Shown here piece by piece: positions 36,639-46,282 of a stretch of 64,000 nucleotides of DNA. The notes beneath the pieces were generated by a model. It saw only the letters and a list, made by a program, of their open reading frames with translations, was not told the DNA's origin and did not search any database. Source of the DNA: Maribacter hydrothermalis (lineage in GTDB: Bacteria > Bacteroidota > Bacteroidia > Flavobacteriales > Flavobacteriaceae). The position numbers and the translations under genes are program-made. Position 1 is the stretch's first letter. Each line of letters starts with the position of its first letter. Location: the NCBI RefSeq assembly GCF_001913155.1, contig NZ_CP018760.1:3286001-3350000 (forward strand), in the 5' to 3' direction.

Positions 36639-39593
36639 TTAAAGACTTTCGCAAGTAAAATCTCTTTTTACACTTTGCTTAGGTCCTTGCGTTTTTTTAC
36701 CACCGCTCTTTTCTTTAAGCATCATCGTAACTAACTCATTTCGCTCTTTTTTAATTTTTTCTCGGTTTTCCTTATCCGTTTCCAAATCAAAATAAGTTGT
36801 ACCTTCAATCATGGTCTTTTCTGCTTTAGAATAAACGGATAAAGGATTTCCTGACCATAAAACGACATCCGCATCTTTTCCTTCTTTTATACTACCAACA
36901 CGATTATCCAAGTGTAAAAGTTTGGCAGGGTTTATTGTAACCATTTTCCAAGCCTCTAATTCAGTCATGCCACCATATTTAATAGTTTTTGCAGCTTCCT
37001 GATTTAACCTTCTTATCATTTCCCGGTCATCACTGTTTATTGCTGTTACAACGCCTTGTTTTTGCATTATTGCCGCATTGTAAGGGATGGCATCATTTAC
37101 TTCATATTTATAAGCCCACCAATCGCTAAATGTACCAGCACCAACACCATGTTCTGCCATCTTATCCGCTACTTTATAACCTTCAAGAATATGCGTGAAC
37201 GTATTGATCTTAAATCCGAAATGTTCGGCAACCTTCATCATCATATTTATTTCACTCTGTACATAGGAGTGACAAGAGATAAAACGTTCGCCATTTAAAA
37301 TTTCAGCTAACACTTCCATTTCTTCATCATATCTATAGGCCTCACCATTTTTCTTTTTGGCGTCATATTCTTTTGCTCTTTGGAAATAGTTCATGTAAAG
37401 TTGTTCTACGCCCATTCTAGTTTGTGGAAAACGAGAATAACTTCCCCAATTACTTTGTTTTACATTTTCACCTAAAGCGAATTTGATGAATTTAGGCGAA
37501 TTGTCATAAATTAATCCGTCGGCTTCTTCTCCCCATTTTAATTTTAAAATAGCCGACCTTCCGCCAATTGGGTTTGCAGAACCATGTAGTAATTGAAGTG
37601 AGGTGACCCCACCTGCAAGAGAATGATAAATACCCATATGTTCTGGGTCTACAACATCTTCCATTTTAACTTCTGCAGTGCTATTGTGACCAGATTCATT
37701 CACCGCTAATGCCGCTATATGGCTATGTTCGTCAATAATACCCGCAGTTAAATGTTTTCCTGTGGCATCAATTACTTTTGCACCAGAACTGCTGATATCT
37801 GTTCCTATCTTGGCTATTTTGCCATTTTTAATAAGTACATCCGTGTTTTGTAAAATACCAGCTTCTTCACTTGTCCACACAGTGGCATTTTTAAATAAAA
37901 CCGTTTCTGTTTTTGGTTTTGTCGCAAATCCGTAACCTACATTTGGAAACAATACCGGCATTACTTTAGGTGCTTCGCTTGTTTTATCCTTTTTATCTTC
38001 TTTTTCTTCAAATGTTTTAGATTTTGTAGCGGTAAACTGCGTTTCACTTCCGTTTGGTAGTACCATTAAACCAGATAAATTATCAGAAGAATTTGTAACA
38101 GCTCCTGTCATTCTATATGTATTTTCACCATCATCAGTGGCGAATGATAGGGTGATCCAATTATTGTCAAATGCAATCTTAGAGGTAAGTTTAGTAGTGT
38201 CTTGTTTTACTTCTATTGATGGTTTTGAAATTTTACCGCCAATTGATATGGCAAATACCCTGCCTTGCAGGTTAAGATTGTAATCTCCACGAATATCTTT
38301 GGTTTCCATAGAATTCACAACACTCTTAGAACCTTGTACCCAATTTTCAAAAAGTGTGGTAGACTTGTCAAAAACATCGCCAGAAGTGATTAGAAAGTTT
38401 GCCAAAGAACCAGTTTTTAAAGAACCAATTTCATTTGTCTTTCCTAGTATTTGGGCTGGCACCGTAGTTAAGGCTTCCAAAGCTTTTGTCTTAGGAAGTC
38501 CATATTCAATGGCCTTCATTAATTTTTCCTTGAAATTTGAAGGAGATTTTAAATCATATGTAGTAAGGGAAAATTGAATTCCGTTATCTGCTAAAACTTT
38601 AGGATTGCTAGGAGCTTGGTTCCAAAAACGCATATCTTGTAGAGAAACATAACCTACTGCGTATGGGTCAGTGACATCATAGGCATCTGGGAAGTTAATT
38701 GGTATAATGAATTTAGCGTTAGTAGCTTTAATTTCTTCAATGCGTTCAAACTCATTGCCACCACCTAAAATAGTATATTGAATTCCGTTAGCATCACCAA
38801 TTTTATCGGCACGTAAGTCATTGCCCTTATCTTTAGCTTCAAAAATTTGTACTAAATTTTTGTTTGCATTCAAAGCTTCTAAGGATAAATCCGTCGTAGT
38901 AGAATTACCATTGGCATACCAAGCGGCATCACTATACATTTGTCTTAACAAAGCTAAACTACCCATTAATGAGCTAGGGTACGATTGACCTTTGGTTATA
39001 CTTTTGTCTAAAGAAAAATACTGTGCAGACTTATCATCTAGTATACGATTTGCATCTGTACCTTTACCATTTAAAGCGATAAGAACCCCGGTTCCTCTTG
39101 CAATACCGTCTTGTATATGAGAATTTACGACACCAAAACCAGCTTCTCGTAAAACTTTCGCTTCCTTATCGTCATATTTAAATTGAGCAATCGCCTTATT
39201 TTCGGGCATAATATGGTCGTTCCAGTAATAGCCCTCTCTAGATGGATCATATTCAGCTGATCTACCACTTCCTGGTTTCTTTTTGGGTTGTTCTACACCA
39301 AATTTTGAATAGACATCAATAAATGATGGGTAAATACTTTTTCCCTCTAAATCAATTATAATTGAATTTTTAGGAATGCTAACATTATTTGAAGCACTGA
39401 CTACTTTACCATGTTGAATTAGCAATGTTCCCTTTTCAATTACTTGTGTGGGAGTGACATAAATTTTAGCGTTCGTAAAAGCTGTATAATTATTGTTATT
39501 GACTTTTACCCCAGCATTTTCGGGAAAATACTCTTGAGCAGTTAAAAATGAGCTACACCAAAGAAGGCATAGCGCAATAGTTAGTTTTTTCAT
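36639..39593 (-). CDS. Double-domain amidohydrolase, secreted
   Basis: A 984-residue protein with a signal peptide (LCLLWCSSFLTAQ) and two amidohydrolase-like halves. The N-terminal half has IDLEGKSIYPSFIDVYSKFG and ends with SLKTGSLANFLITSGD, but lacks HxH. The C-terminal half has VIDATGKHLTAGIIDEHSHIA near 620 with intact His-x-His, plus a later THILEGYKVA and the Asp in AINSDDRE. Only the second half is likely to bind metal. The closest named relatives are imidazolonepropionase- and dipeptidase-like hydrolases. The substrate is unknown. The smaller downstream protein resembles the N-terminal half. Confidence 0.9.
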   Translation of the reverse strand: MKKLTIALCLLWCSSFLTAQEYFPENAGVKVNNNNYTAFTNAKIYVTPTQVIEKGTLLIQHGKVVSASNNVSIPKNSIIIDLEGKSIYPSFIDVYSKFGVEQPKKKPGSGRSAEYDPSREGYYWNDHIMPENKAIAQFKYDDKEAKVLREAGFGVVNSHIQDGIARGTGVLIALNGKGTDANRILDDKSAQYFSLDKSITKGQSYPSSLMGSLALLRQMYSDAAWYANGNSTTTDLSLEALNANKNLVQIFEAKDKGNDLRADKIGDANGIQYTILGGGNEFERIEEIKATNAKFIIPINFPDAYDVTDPYAVGYVSLQDMRFWNQAPSNPKVLADNGIQFSLTTYDLKSPSNFKEKLMKAIEYGLPKTKALEALTTVPAQILGKTNEIGSLKTGSLANFLITSGDVFDKSTTLFENWVQGSKSVVNSMETKDIRGDYNLNLQGRVFAISIGGKISKPSIEVKQDTTKLTSKIAFDNNWITLSFATDDGENTYRMTGAVTNSSDNLSGLMVLPNGSETQFTATKSKTFEEKEDKKDKTSEAPKVMPVLFPNVGYGFATKPKTETVLFKNATVWTSEEAGILQNTDVLIKNGKIAKIGTDISSSGAKVIDATGKHLTAGIIDEHSHIAALAVNESGHNSTAEVKMEDVVDPEHMGIYHSLAGGVTSLQLLHGSANPIGGRSAILKLKWGEEADGLIYDNSPKFIKFALGENVKQSNWGSYSRFPQTRMGVEQLYMNYFQRAKEYDAKKKNGEAYRYDEEMEVLAEILNGERFISCHSYVQSEINMMMKVAEHFGFKINTFTHILEGYKVADKMAEHGVGAGTFSDWWAYKYEVNDAIPYNAAIMQKQGVVTAINSDDREMIRRLNQEAAKTIKYGGMTELEAWKMVTINPAKLLHLDNRVGSIKEGKDADVVLWSGNPLSVYSKAEKTMIEGTTYFDLETDKENREKIKKERNELVTMMLKEKSGGKKTQGPKQSVKRDFTCESL

Positions 39594-39768
39594 TACGTTT
39601 GGTTTGAATTAGTGTTTTAAAAATACTCGGATTATACAGTAAGTTCGGTCTATTTCACTTTTGTTTAACAATTAGTTGTTGCTATTTTATGAATCGTTAT
39701 TTAAAATTTAAAGGATTAAGTAGAAATACTAAAGAAATGTACTGGAATTTTAGAATACGTAAATTGGT

Positions 39769-40836
39769 TTAAAGGGGATGTTTTTTATGATAAGCAACCA
39801 ACAACCCTACAACCGCATTATAACTTCTTATTCCTTCAGTCTGATTATTGGCTTTAAGAAAAGAATTGAATATAGATTTAAAGATTGGTTCCATTGGATT
39901 TTCATAAGAATTCCAAAATACAGCCATTTCTTGAAAATTATTTTTAACTCCGGGATTTAAGCTAGATAGCAGACGGATAAACTCTTCTTGGTTACCACTT
40001 CTTATGTCATTTAAACAATAACCAAGGGCATAAGCATAAGCAGCGTATTGAAAATAAATATCTTCATTCTTAGAAGTTACTAGGTATCCTATAAAATTGG
40101 TTTCATTCTCTGCTGAATACCCTAGTTGATGGCCAATTTCATGACCTGCTACAACCGGAAATCTGAAATTTGGTAGTAAACCATTTACTTGCGCCTCGTT
40201 GGTAAAAGGGTTTAAGTAGCCCGCATAACCCATATAAGTTAGTCCGGTGCTAAATAAAGATGTTTTTATACTTGGTTTGGTATAAGATAAAAAAGGATGA
40301 GTTTGCTGCAGTTGTTCATACCCTAAAACCGTTTTTTCAAAAATCTGTTTTTGCGTATAAGGTATATTTACCGCTATACTGGAATCCTGAGTGATATTTA
40401 AATGCGTTTCATTCGTTTTATCAATTAATCTTGCCGTGAAATCTACTAACTCTTCATAATCCCTATTTGCTTTAATATTTAATTTTTGAGCAAGTGGCTC
40501 TCTATAATAATTCATTCCCCACATAAAATGAAAAGTGAAATAAGCCACTGAAAGTATCATAAAAACATTGCGTGTAAATTGTAGTTTGTTTTTCCAGATG
40601 GACTTTCTTTTTTTAATTAAATAAGTTATTGAAAGAAGAATTAGAATAAAATAAATAATATCTCCAACCGAGAAAGATATCCACCCAAAAAGCACTCTGA
40701 AAAATTTTGATATAAAGGGGTAAATTCCTGTACTATAGTACTGTTCCACTAAATGGGTATAATTGCCAAGCCATTTTACTATGATGATTTGGGGAATCAA
40801 TGCCAGTGCAACAGCATTTTTAAATGATATCTTCAT
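39769..40836 (-). CDS. DUF3810 membrane protein with zinc-protease motif
   Basis: A 355-residue protein with two or three N-terminal membrane helices (LIPQIIIVKWLGN, GDIIYFILILLSITYLI, FMILSVAYFTFHFMWG) and a periplasmic domain. The domain contains MNYYREPLAQKLNI, SIKTSLFSTGLTYMGYAGYL and the gluzincin motif HEIGHQLGY with a candidate third ligand in AENETNFIGYL. This is the DUF3810 layout, which looks like a membrane metallopeptidase. The ATG at 40836 is used because the three-codon extension begins with TTG. It is divergent from pepD. Confidence 0.88.
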   Translation of the reverse strand: MKISFKNAVALALIPQIIIVKWLGNYTHLVEQYYSTGIYPFISKFFRVLFGWISFSVGDIIYFILILLSITYLIKKRKSIWKNKLQFTRNVFMILSVAYFTFHFMWGMNYYREPLAQKLNIKANRDYEELVDFTARLIDKTNETHLNITQDSSIAVNIPYTQKQIFEKTVLGYEQLQQTHPFLSYTKPSIKTSLFSTGLTYMGYAGYLNPFTNEAQVNGLLPNFRFPVVAGHEIGHQLGYSAENETNFIGYLVTSKNEDIYFQYAAYAYALGYCLNDIRSGNQEEFIRLLSSLNPGVKNNFQEMAVFWNSYENPMEPIFKSIFNSFLKANNQTEGIRSYNAVVGLLVAYHKKHPL

Positions 40837-40904
40837 TACTGTCAAAAATAGCGAAATCCTTTTTCTATCTGTATTTTTGTTCGCATTAACATTGAAAAAA
40901 TACT

Positions 40905-42350
40905 ATGAGCATTAATAATTTAGAACCAAAAGCGGTTTGGAATAATTTTTCGAAATTAAATGCAGTGCCTAGGCCATCTAAAAAAGAGGAAAGAGTAATT
41001 TCTTTTATGATGGATTTTGGTATAAACCTAGGCTTAGAAACTTTTTCTGATGCTATCGGTAATGTTATCATTAGAAAACCTGCTACACAAGGAATGGAAG
41101 GAAAAAAAATGATTACGCTACAAAGTCATTTGGATATGGTGCATCAAAAAAATGCGGATACCGTTTTTGATTTTGATACTCAAGGAATAGATATGTTCAT
41201 TGAGGATGATTGGGTGAAAGCGAAAGGAACCACGTTAGGGGCGGATAACGGTATGGGAGTAGCGGCTATAATGGCTCTTTTAGAAAGCAAATCTATTCCA
41301 CACCCACCACTTGAAGCGTTGTTTACTATTGACGAAGAAACTGGCATGACTGGAGCATTTGAATTGAAAGCAGGCGTTTTAAAAGGTGAGATACTTTTAA
41401 ATTTAGATACGGAGGAAGATGATGAAATAGATATAGGTTGTGCTGGAGGTATTGATGTTACCGCAACAAGAGGTTATAATGAAAAGGAAGGAGCACATGG
41501 TGATGCCGGATTAGAGATTACGGTTAAAGGGTTAAAAGGAGGACATAGTGGTATGGATATTCATAAAGGTTTGGGTAATGCCAATAAAATCATGAATCGA
41601 TTACTTTACTTAGGCTTAGATTACAATGTTCGAATGAGTACATTAAAAGGAGGTAGTTTGCGAAATGCAATTCCTAGAGAAAGTACGTGTAAGCTTAACG
41701 TTGGTAAAAAGCATGTTGATAAATTCATAAAAAAAGTAACTAAGCTTTCTAAAGCAATTAAAGCTGAATTAAAAGTTCAAGAGCCTAATTTAAAGATAGA
41801 GTTATCTGAAGTTAAGCCTGCCAAAAAGGTATTGGGGCTTGGTGCTCAAGAGAAATTAATTAAAGCTGTTTATGCTGCACAAAATGGAGTTTATGCCATG
41901 AGTGGTGCTTTTGATGATTTGGTGGAAACTTCTAATAATATAGCTGTTGTTGAAGTTGTGAAAGGGAAAATAACCATTGGCTGTTTAACACGTTCTTCTG
42001 TTGATTCGGCAAAGTTAGATTTAGCAAATTCTTTACGTTCGGTTTTTGAATTAAGTGGTTTTGATGTAAAATTTAGCGGATCTTATCCTGGTTGGAATCC
42101 AAATCCAAATTCTGAAATTCTTTCTATAGCAAAAGCGACTTACATTAATTTATTTAATGAACAGCCAAGGGTTGTAGCTTGTCATGCAGGTTTAGAATGT
42201 GGTATTTTAGGTCAAAATTATCCCGATGTAGAAATGGTTAGTTTTGGACCTACAATTTTAGGTGCACATTCACCAGATGAACGTGTTAGTATTTCATCGG
42301 TTCAGAAATTTTGGAAATTGCTTTTAGAAATATTGAAGAATACGAAATAG
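40905..42350 (+). CDS. pepD: Aminoacyl-histidine dipeptidase (M20 family)
   Basis: A cytosolic zinc dipeptidase that splits carnosine-like and other Xaa-His dipeptides, 481 residues. The metal ligands and catalytic residues appear in order: TLQSHLDMVHQ, GTTLGADNGMGVAA, FTIDEETGMTGA, NLDTEEDDEIDIGCAGG, KGGHSGMDIH in the lid domain, and GPTILGAHSPDERV near the end. Full length compared with E. coli PepD (485). A single-gene unit, divergent from the DUF3810 gene and ending at a hairpin that overlaps the 3' end of the opposing gene. Confidence 0.95.
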   Translation: MSINNLEPKAVWNNFSKLNAVPRPSKKEERVISFMMDFGINLGLETFSDAIGNVIIRKPATQGMEGKKMITLQSHLDMVHQKNADTVFDFDTQGIDMFIEDDWVKAKGTTLGADNGMGVAAIMALLESKSIPHPPLEALFTIDEETGMTGAFELKAGVLKGEILLNLDTEEDDEIDIGCAGGIDVTATRGYNEKEGAHGDAGLEITVKGLKGGHSGMDIHKGLGNANKIMNRLLYLGLDYNVRMSTLKGGSLRNAIPRESTCKLNVGKKHVDKFIKKVTKLSKAIKAELKVQEPNLKIELSEVKPAKKVLGLGAQEKLIKAVYAAQNGVYAMSGAFDDLVETSNNIAVVEVVKGKITIGCLTRSSVDSAKLDLANSLRSVFELSGFDVKFSGSYPGWNPNPNSEILSIAKATYINLFNEQPRVVACHAGLECGILGQNYPDVEMVSFGPTILGAHSPDERVSISSVQKFWKLLLEILKNTK

Positions 42351-42371
42351 AAAAGGTAGATGTATTGCTTT

Positions 42372-42408
42372 AAATCCTTGGTTAAAACTGGGGATTTTTG
42401 CTTTTTAG
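42372..42408 (+). terminator. Probable terminator after pepD
   Basis: AAATCCTTGGTT (42372-42383) pairs with AACTGGGGATTT (42386-42397), allowing G-T pairs, and a T-rich tract follows. It overlaps the stop codon of the convergent GH5 gene. Confidence 0.5.
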
Positions 42409-43449
42409 CTCCTTACGAACCATTAATCCACTTTGGGTTAAATTAGTAGTATTCCATTGACCAGTTGAGCTAGCGTTGGGTAAAAGTGCCGCAGAATTTT
42501 CTTCTTTATCGGCTATTGACCAATTACACCAAGATATTTTGTTTTCATCTAGAAAAGTCCACCAGGTATTGGTTTCTTCTGCGTCAATAAAACCATCACC
42601 GGAATAATCTGTAGTGCCAAATTCTGTAACAAATAACGCAATATTATTGTCCAGAGCTTGTTGTGCAATATCACGTAATTCTTGTTTGTGGGTTGTTGCA
42701 TAATAATGAAGTGTATAAGCGACATTGTCATCATCAATTTCATTGCCAATTACATCATTTACGTTTTGCGACCAGTTTCTAGTTCCACAAACTACAATAT
42801 TGTCCGGGTCGTATTTTCTAATCTCAGTGATTACGGCTTCGTGATACGGTTTTAAAACAATGTCCCAGGAAACATCTAACGGTTCATTATATAGTTCGTA
42901 TATAATGTTTGGTTGATTTCCATATTTCTGTGCCACTTCAGAAAAAAATGCTTTTGCTTCTTCTTCATAGTCTTCGGCATGGTGGCTATGCCAATCTACA
43001 ATAACATAAATGCCTTCTACAATTGCGGCATCTATAACCGTAAATATTTTGTTTTTTTCAACCTCTGGATTAGTGATGTAGCCTTCTGAATCTTCTATGC
43101 CCATTGCAGCTCTTACTATAGTGCATTGCCAATCATTTTTTAACCAAGCTACTGTTTCTGAATTGTAGTATTGACCCATCCATTGGCTCCAAAAAAAGGA
43201 CATTCCCCTTAATTGAACTTCAATGTTATTTTGGTCTAAAATTTTATTGCCCTCAATATGTAATTGTCCATGTAATGAAACAATGGTGCCTTCTGAGGTT
43301 GGTGTGGTAGTAGGGCTAGTAGGAGTTTCTTCAATAAAAGTTTCTGTAGCTTCTACAGTATTCACGTTTTCTTTGCTTGAAGAGTCACAGGAAAAGACAA
43401 TACTTGAAAAAAGAAAAACTATAATCGTTAAGCTAAATTGTCTAAACAT
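42382..43449 (-). CDS. Glycoside hydrolase family 5 lipoprotein
   Basis: A secreted or outer-membrane endo-glycanase of the cellulase type, 355 residues. After the lipoprotein signal (FLFSSIVFSCDSS) comes a Thr/Pro-rich linker (residues 32-55), then the GH5 barrel. It contains IVDWHSHHAE, the acid/base Glu in YELYNEPLDVSW near 187, the HYYATTHK strand and the nucleophile Glu in LFVTEFGTTDYSG near 275. The last strand has WCNWSIADKEE, typical of subfamily 2-like cellulases. No polysaccharide utilisation genes (SusC/SusD) adjoin it, so the substrate (cellulose or another beta-glucan) is inferred only from the family. Confidence 0.92.
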   Translation of the reverse strand: MFRQFSLTIIVFLFSSIVFSCDSSSKENVNTVEATETFIEETPTSPTTTPTSEGTIVSLHGQLHIEGNKILDQNNIEVQLRGMSFFWSQWMGQYYNSETVAWLKNDWQCTIVRAAMGIEDSEGYITNPEVEKNKIFTVIDAAIVEGIYVIVDWHSHHAEDYEEEAKAFFSEVAQKYGNQPNIIYELYNEPLDVSWDIVLKPYHEAVITEIRKYDPDNIVVCGTRNWSQNVNDVIGNEIDDDNVAYTLHYYATTHKQELRDIAQQALDNNIALFVTEFGTTDYSGDGFIDAEETNTWWTFLDENKISWCNWSIADKEENSAALLPNASSTGQWNTTNLTQSGLMVRKELKSKNPQF

Positions 43450-43492
43450 AAGAGATTTAAATTTTTAAGATAACGATTATAGTTTTACATAC

Positions 43493-44632
43493 TTATTGGG
43501 TAATACCAGTGATTTCTAGGTCAAATATTAAATCTGCATTAGCAGGAATTGGTCCACCACCTTGTGCGCCATAACCTAAATGAGACGGAATGAACAATCG
43601 AACTTTGTCACCAATTTTCATCGTTAATAAGCCTTCTCTAAAACCTGGAATTAAACGAGATTCCGGAGAATAATCCATTGGTATTGGGTTGTATCCCATA
43701 GCTTGTTCTCTATTCCAGTCAAAAACTCCATATTTTTCGGCAACTTCCTTATAATTGCTATCAAATAAAGTGCCGTCCATTAAATAACCGGCATACATAA
43801 CATCTACTTTTTGGCCAACTTTTGGCTTTTCGCCATTTCCGTTTTCTAACGTCAAAACCTTAAGTCCAGATGGTAATTCGGTTGCCTTTGCTTTTTGTAC
43901 TTCGATTGAAGCTACAAATTCTTCTTTAACTTTTTTAATCGCCGCAATTTTTTCAGCTTTTTCTTTTTCAATAGCGGCTAATCTATCTTCCTCACCATCA
44001 AAATATTCGGTCATTATCTTTACCGCATCAAATTTTCGCGCCTCTTTACCGTTTCTGATTATCTCAACAGTATTCATAGTAATTGGTTCTACTGGTTTAT
44101 TACCGGCACCAACTTGAACATTTGCTATAGAATCAACAACATCCATACCTTCTACTACTTCTCCAAAAACGGTATGCTTATTATCTAACCAGGGCGTAGG
44201 TTTATGAGTAATAAAAAATTGACTTCCGTTTGTTGTAGGCCCAGAATTAGCCATAGATAGAATACCTTTTTTATCATGGACCAAGGAATCGTTAAACTCA
44301 TCCATGAACTTATAACCAGGGTTTCCTGTTCCTTGTCCTAAAGGATCGCCTCCCTGTATCATAAAATCTTTCATAACCCTATGAAAAATGATGCCATCAT
44401 AATATTTTTTACCCTTGTACTCTTCACTAACAAAGGTGTTTGTACCTTCTGCCAATGATATAAAATTTGCTACGGTAACGGGAGTTTTATCTTGTTCTAA
44501 GCGAACAATAATATCTCCTTTAGAGGTTTTTATATCTGCAAATATGCCATCGCCTAAGTCGGCTCTTTTACTAGTTTTGCAGCTGGTTATCATTAAGCCT
44601 ATCACCGCAAATAAGTACATTTTTTTAATCAT
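43493..44632 (-). CDS. Dual peptidylprolyl isomerase: cyclophilin-FKBP fusion lipoprotein
   Basis: A 379-residue lipoprotein (IGLMITSCKTSK) combining two unrelated proline isomerases. Residues about 30-200 are cyclophilin (IIFHRVMKDFMIQGGDP, MANSGPTTNGSQFFI, KHTVFGEVVEGM). A charged helical linker follows to about 255. The C-terminal FKBP domain has VDVMYAGYLMDGTLFDSN, SRLIPGFREGLLTM and IPSHLGYGAQGGGPIP. Both active sites look intact. It is the third gene after a DHH phosphoesterase and gldI, ten bases behind gldI. It probably helps fold exported proteins in the periplasm. Confidence 0.94.
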   Translation of the reverse strand: MIKKMYLFAVIGLMITSCKTSKRADLGDGIFADIKTSKGDIIVRLEQDKTPVTVANFISLAEGTNTFVSEEYKGKKYYDGIIFHRVMKDFMIQGGDPLGQGTGNPGYKFMDEFNDSLVHDKKGILSMANSGPTTNGSQFFITHKPTPWLDNKHTVFGEVVEGMDVVDSIANVQVGAGNKPVEPITMNTVEIIRNGKEARKFDAVKIMTEYFDGEEDRLAAIEKEKAEKIAAIKKVKEEFVASIEVQKAKATELPSGLKVLTLENGNGEKPKVGQKVDVMYAGYLMDGTLFDSNYKEVAEKYGVFDWNREQAMGYNPIPMDYSPESRLIPGFREGLLTMKIGDKVRLFIPSHLGYGAQGGGPIPANADLIFDLEITGITQ

Positions 44633-44642
44633 AATGGTTATT

Positions 44643-45194
44643 TTAATTTACTGTATTATCTTGTTGTTTTTCTATTTGTAATATGGTAATGGTAGATTTT
44701 AAAGGAACATTACTTCCAATTTTATTTTCGTCGCCATGGTATCCAAAAGCAATTGATGAAGGAAATAAAAAAGTAGCTCGCTCGTTTACTTTTAATATTT
44801 TAACAGCATTTCTTAACCCTAAAAAAAGCTCTTGTTTGTCTACTTTATAGCTGACTATTCCTATATCTTCTTTTGAATAAATGGTGTCATTGTCCAATGT
44901 TAATATGTCATAGTTAAAGACAACTAAATCGTCTGTTTTTGGGGTGTAATTACTTTCTTCGTTTACGGTAAGGTAATGGTACCATGACCCAGAGGCACTG
45001 TGAGTATAATGCTTTAAGGAGTCCGTTTTTATAATTTCTTGAATTTTAGCTTCTTCGGCTTCCAATAATTTTCTACTTCTTTCAATAGATTCTTTAAAAA
45101 AACTACCGCTTTTGGTTTGTACAGGTTTTCTGGGTGTAGGCCCTTCACAGCTACTGTAAATTATTAAAAGAAGGAATATATATACTAATCTCAT
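44643..45194 (-). CDS. gldI: Gliding motility-associated PPIase lipoprotein GldI
   Basis: An FKBP-type lipoprotein needed for gliding in Flavobacterium, where it is thought to help fold motility or type IX secretion proteins. The 183-residue protein has the lipobox LIIYSSCEG, the characteristic N-terminal stretch SGSFFKESIERSRKLLEAEE, and an FKBP core (TDDLVVFNYDIL, ATFLFPSSIAFGYHGD, STITILQIEK). It overlaps the upstream phosphoesterase gene by four bases (ATGA) and is followed by the dual isomerase. Its presence is good evidence for the family Flavobacteriaceae, though not proof of motility. Confidence 0.92.
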   Translation of the reverse strand: MRLVYIFLLLIIYSSCEGPTPRKPVQTKSGSFFKESIERSRKLLEAEEAKIQEIIKTDSLKHYTHSASGSWYHYLTVNEESNYTPKTDDLVVFNYDILTLDNDTIYSKEDIGIVSYKVDKQELFLGLRNAVKILKVNERATFLFPSSIAFGYHGDENKIGSNVPLKSTITILQIEKQQDNTVN

Positions 45195-46207
45195 GACCTT
45201 AATTGATTCTTGTATTGAGGTAATAATGAGGTGAAAAATGTTATCGTTTCTTCAATTGAGTCGTCACTTTTACCACCAGCAGCATTGGTATGGCCGCCTC
45301 CATTGAAATGGGTTCTTGCAAAATCATTTACTGAAAAATCACCTACAGACCTAAAAGAAATTTTTAAAATACCTTCTTCTTTGTTTTCTATAAAAATTAC
45401 AGCTAATTGAATTCCGTCTAGGGTTAATCCATAATTTACAAAACCTTCTGTATCCCCTTTTTGGTAATTATATTTGTCTAACTCCTCTTGACTCAACGTA
45501 ATATAGGCCGTAGCATACTCCTCTAATATGACCATATTTTTTAATGCACAACCCAATAAGTGTAATCTACTTGGTGAATTTGTGTCATATATTCTGTGAT
45601 GAATTTCGGTTCCTTCGGCACCCTTGTCCATAAGGTCGGCAACAACTCTGTGCGTGTTGCTTGTGGTAGCTTTAAATTTAAAAGAACCAGTATCTGTCAT
45701 AATGCCCGTGTAAATGCAATTGGCCATTTCAGTAGTAATACTGTCTTTTTTACCTAATTGGTTAATAAGAACATACACCATTTCACAGGTGGAACTCATA
45801 CGAACATCTGAATACATGATTTTTGCGTAATCCGATGGTTCTTGGTGGTGGTCAACCATAACGAAAGTGGCACTGGCCAGTTCTAAAGACTCGCTCATTT
45901 GCCCAACACGACCTAAATGATTAAAGTCTAGCGTAAAAATTATTTCGGCATTACTAATGCAAGTTTTCGATTGTGAATTTTCCTTTTCAAAATTTAAAAT
46001 TTGGTCTGCCCCGGGCATCCATTTTAAAAACTTAGGAAAATCATTTGGTGCAACCACACTGGCGGTATGCCCGTTATTTACTAAATAATGCCATAGTGCT
46101 AATGTTGACCCAATGGCATCACCATCAGGATTTTTATGTGGAATAATTGCTATTTTCTTTGGTGAAGAAAGCAACTTTTTAAGCTCGTTTAGGTGCTCTA
46201 AATTCAT
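45191..46207 (-). CDS. DHH/DHHA1 phosphoesterase, NrnA-like
   Basis: A 338-residue manganese-dependent hydrolase of the NrnA group. These degrade short oligoribonucleotides, pAp or cyclic dinucleotides. Motif I is HKNPDGDAIGS, motif II LDFNHLGR, motif III the eponymous DHHQEP, and motif IV GIMTDTGSF. The DHHA1 domain ends with HFNGGGHTNAAGG. No GAF or PAS sensing domain is present, so it is of the short NrnA form rather than GdpP. It begins the unit with gldI and the dual isomerase. A TATCTTTG box ends six bases before the ATG. Confidence 0.93.
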   Translation of the reverse strand: MNLEHLNELKKLLSSPKKIAIIPHKNPDGDAIGSTLALWHYLVNNGHTASVVAPNDFPKFLKWMPGADQILNFEKENSQSKTCISNAEIIFTLDFNHLGRVGQMSESLELASATFVMVDHHQEPSDYAKIMYSDVRMSSTCEMVYVLINQLGKKDSITTEMANCIYTGIMTDTGSFKFKATTSNTHRVVADLMDKGAEGTEIHHRIYDTNSPSRLHLLGCALKNMVILEEYATAYITLSQEELDKYNYQKGDTEGFVNYGLTLDGIQLAVIFIENKEEGILKISFRSVGDFSVNDFARTHFNGGGHTNAAGGKSDDSIEETITFFTSLLPQYKNQLRS

Positions 46208-46212
46208 GGCGG

Positions 46213-46220
46213 CAAAGATA
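46213..46220 (-). promoter_or_regulatory. Candidate -7 box of the DHH/gldI unit
   Basis: Reads TATCTTTG on the minus strand and ends six bases before the ATG at 46207. A good TTG partner is not visible, so the evidence is limited to the -7 match and its position. Confidence 0.35.
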
Positions 46221-46282
46221 CAATTTAATAATATAAGCTTTAAACTGAATACCTTAATTTTACCCAGACTTAATAATCTGTT

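Noticed and set aside
40872..40879. TATTTTTG upstream of pepD
   Set aside because: The -7 box matches and the distance to the ATG is good, but no TTG is found within the allowed spacing, so I did not list it as a promoter.
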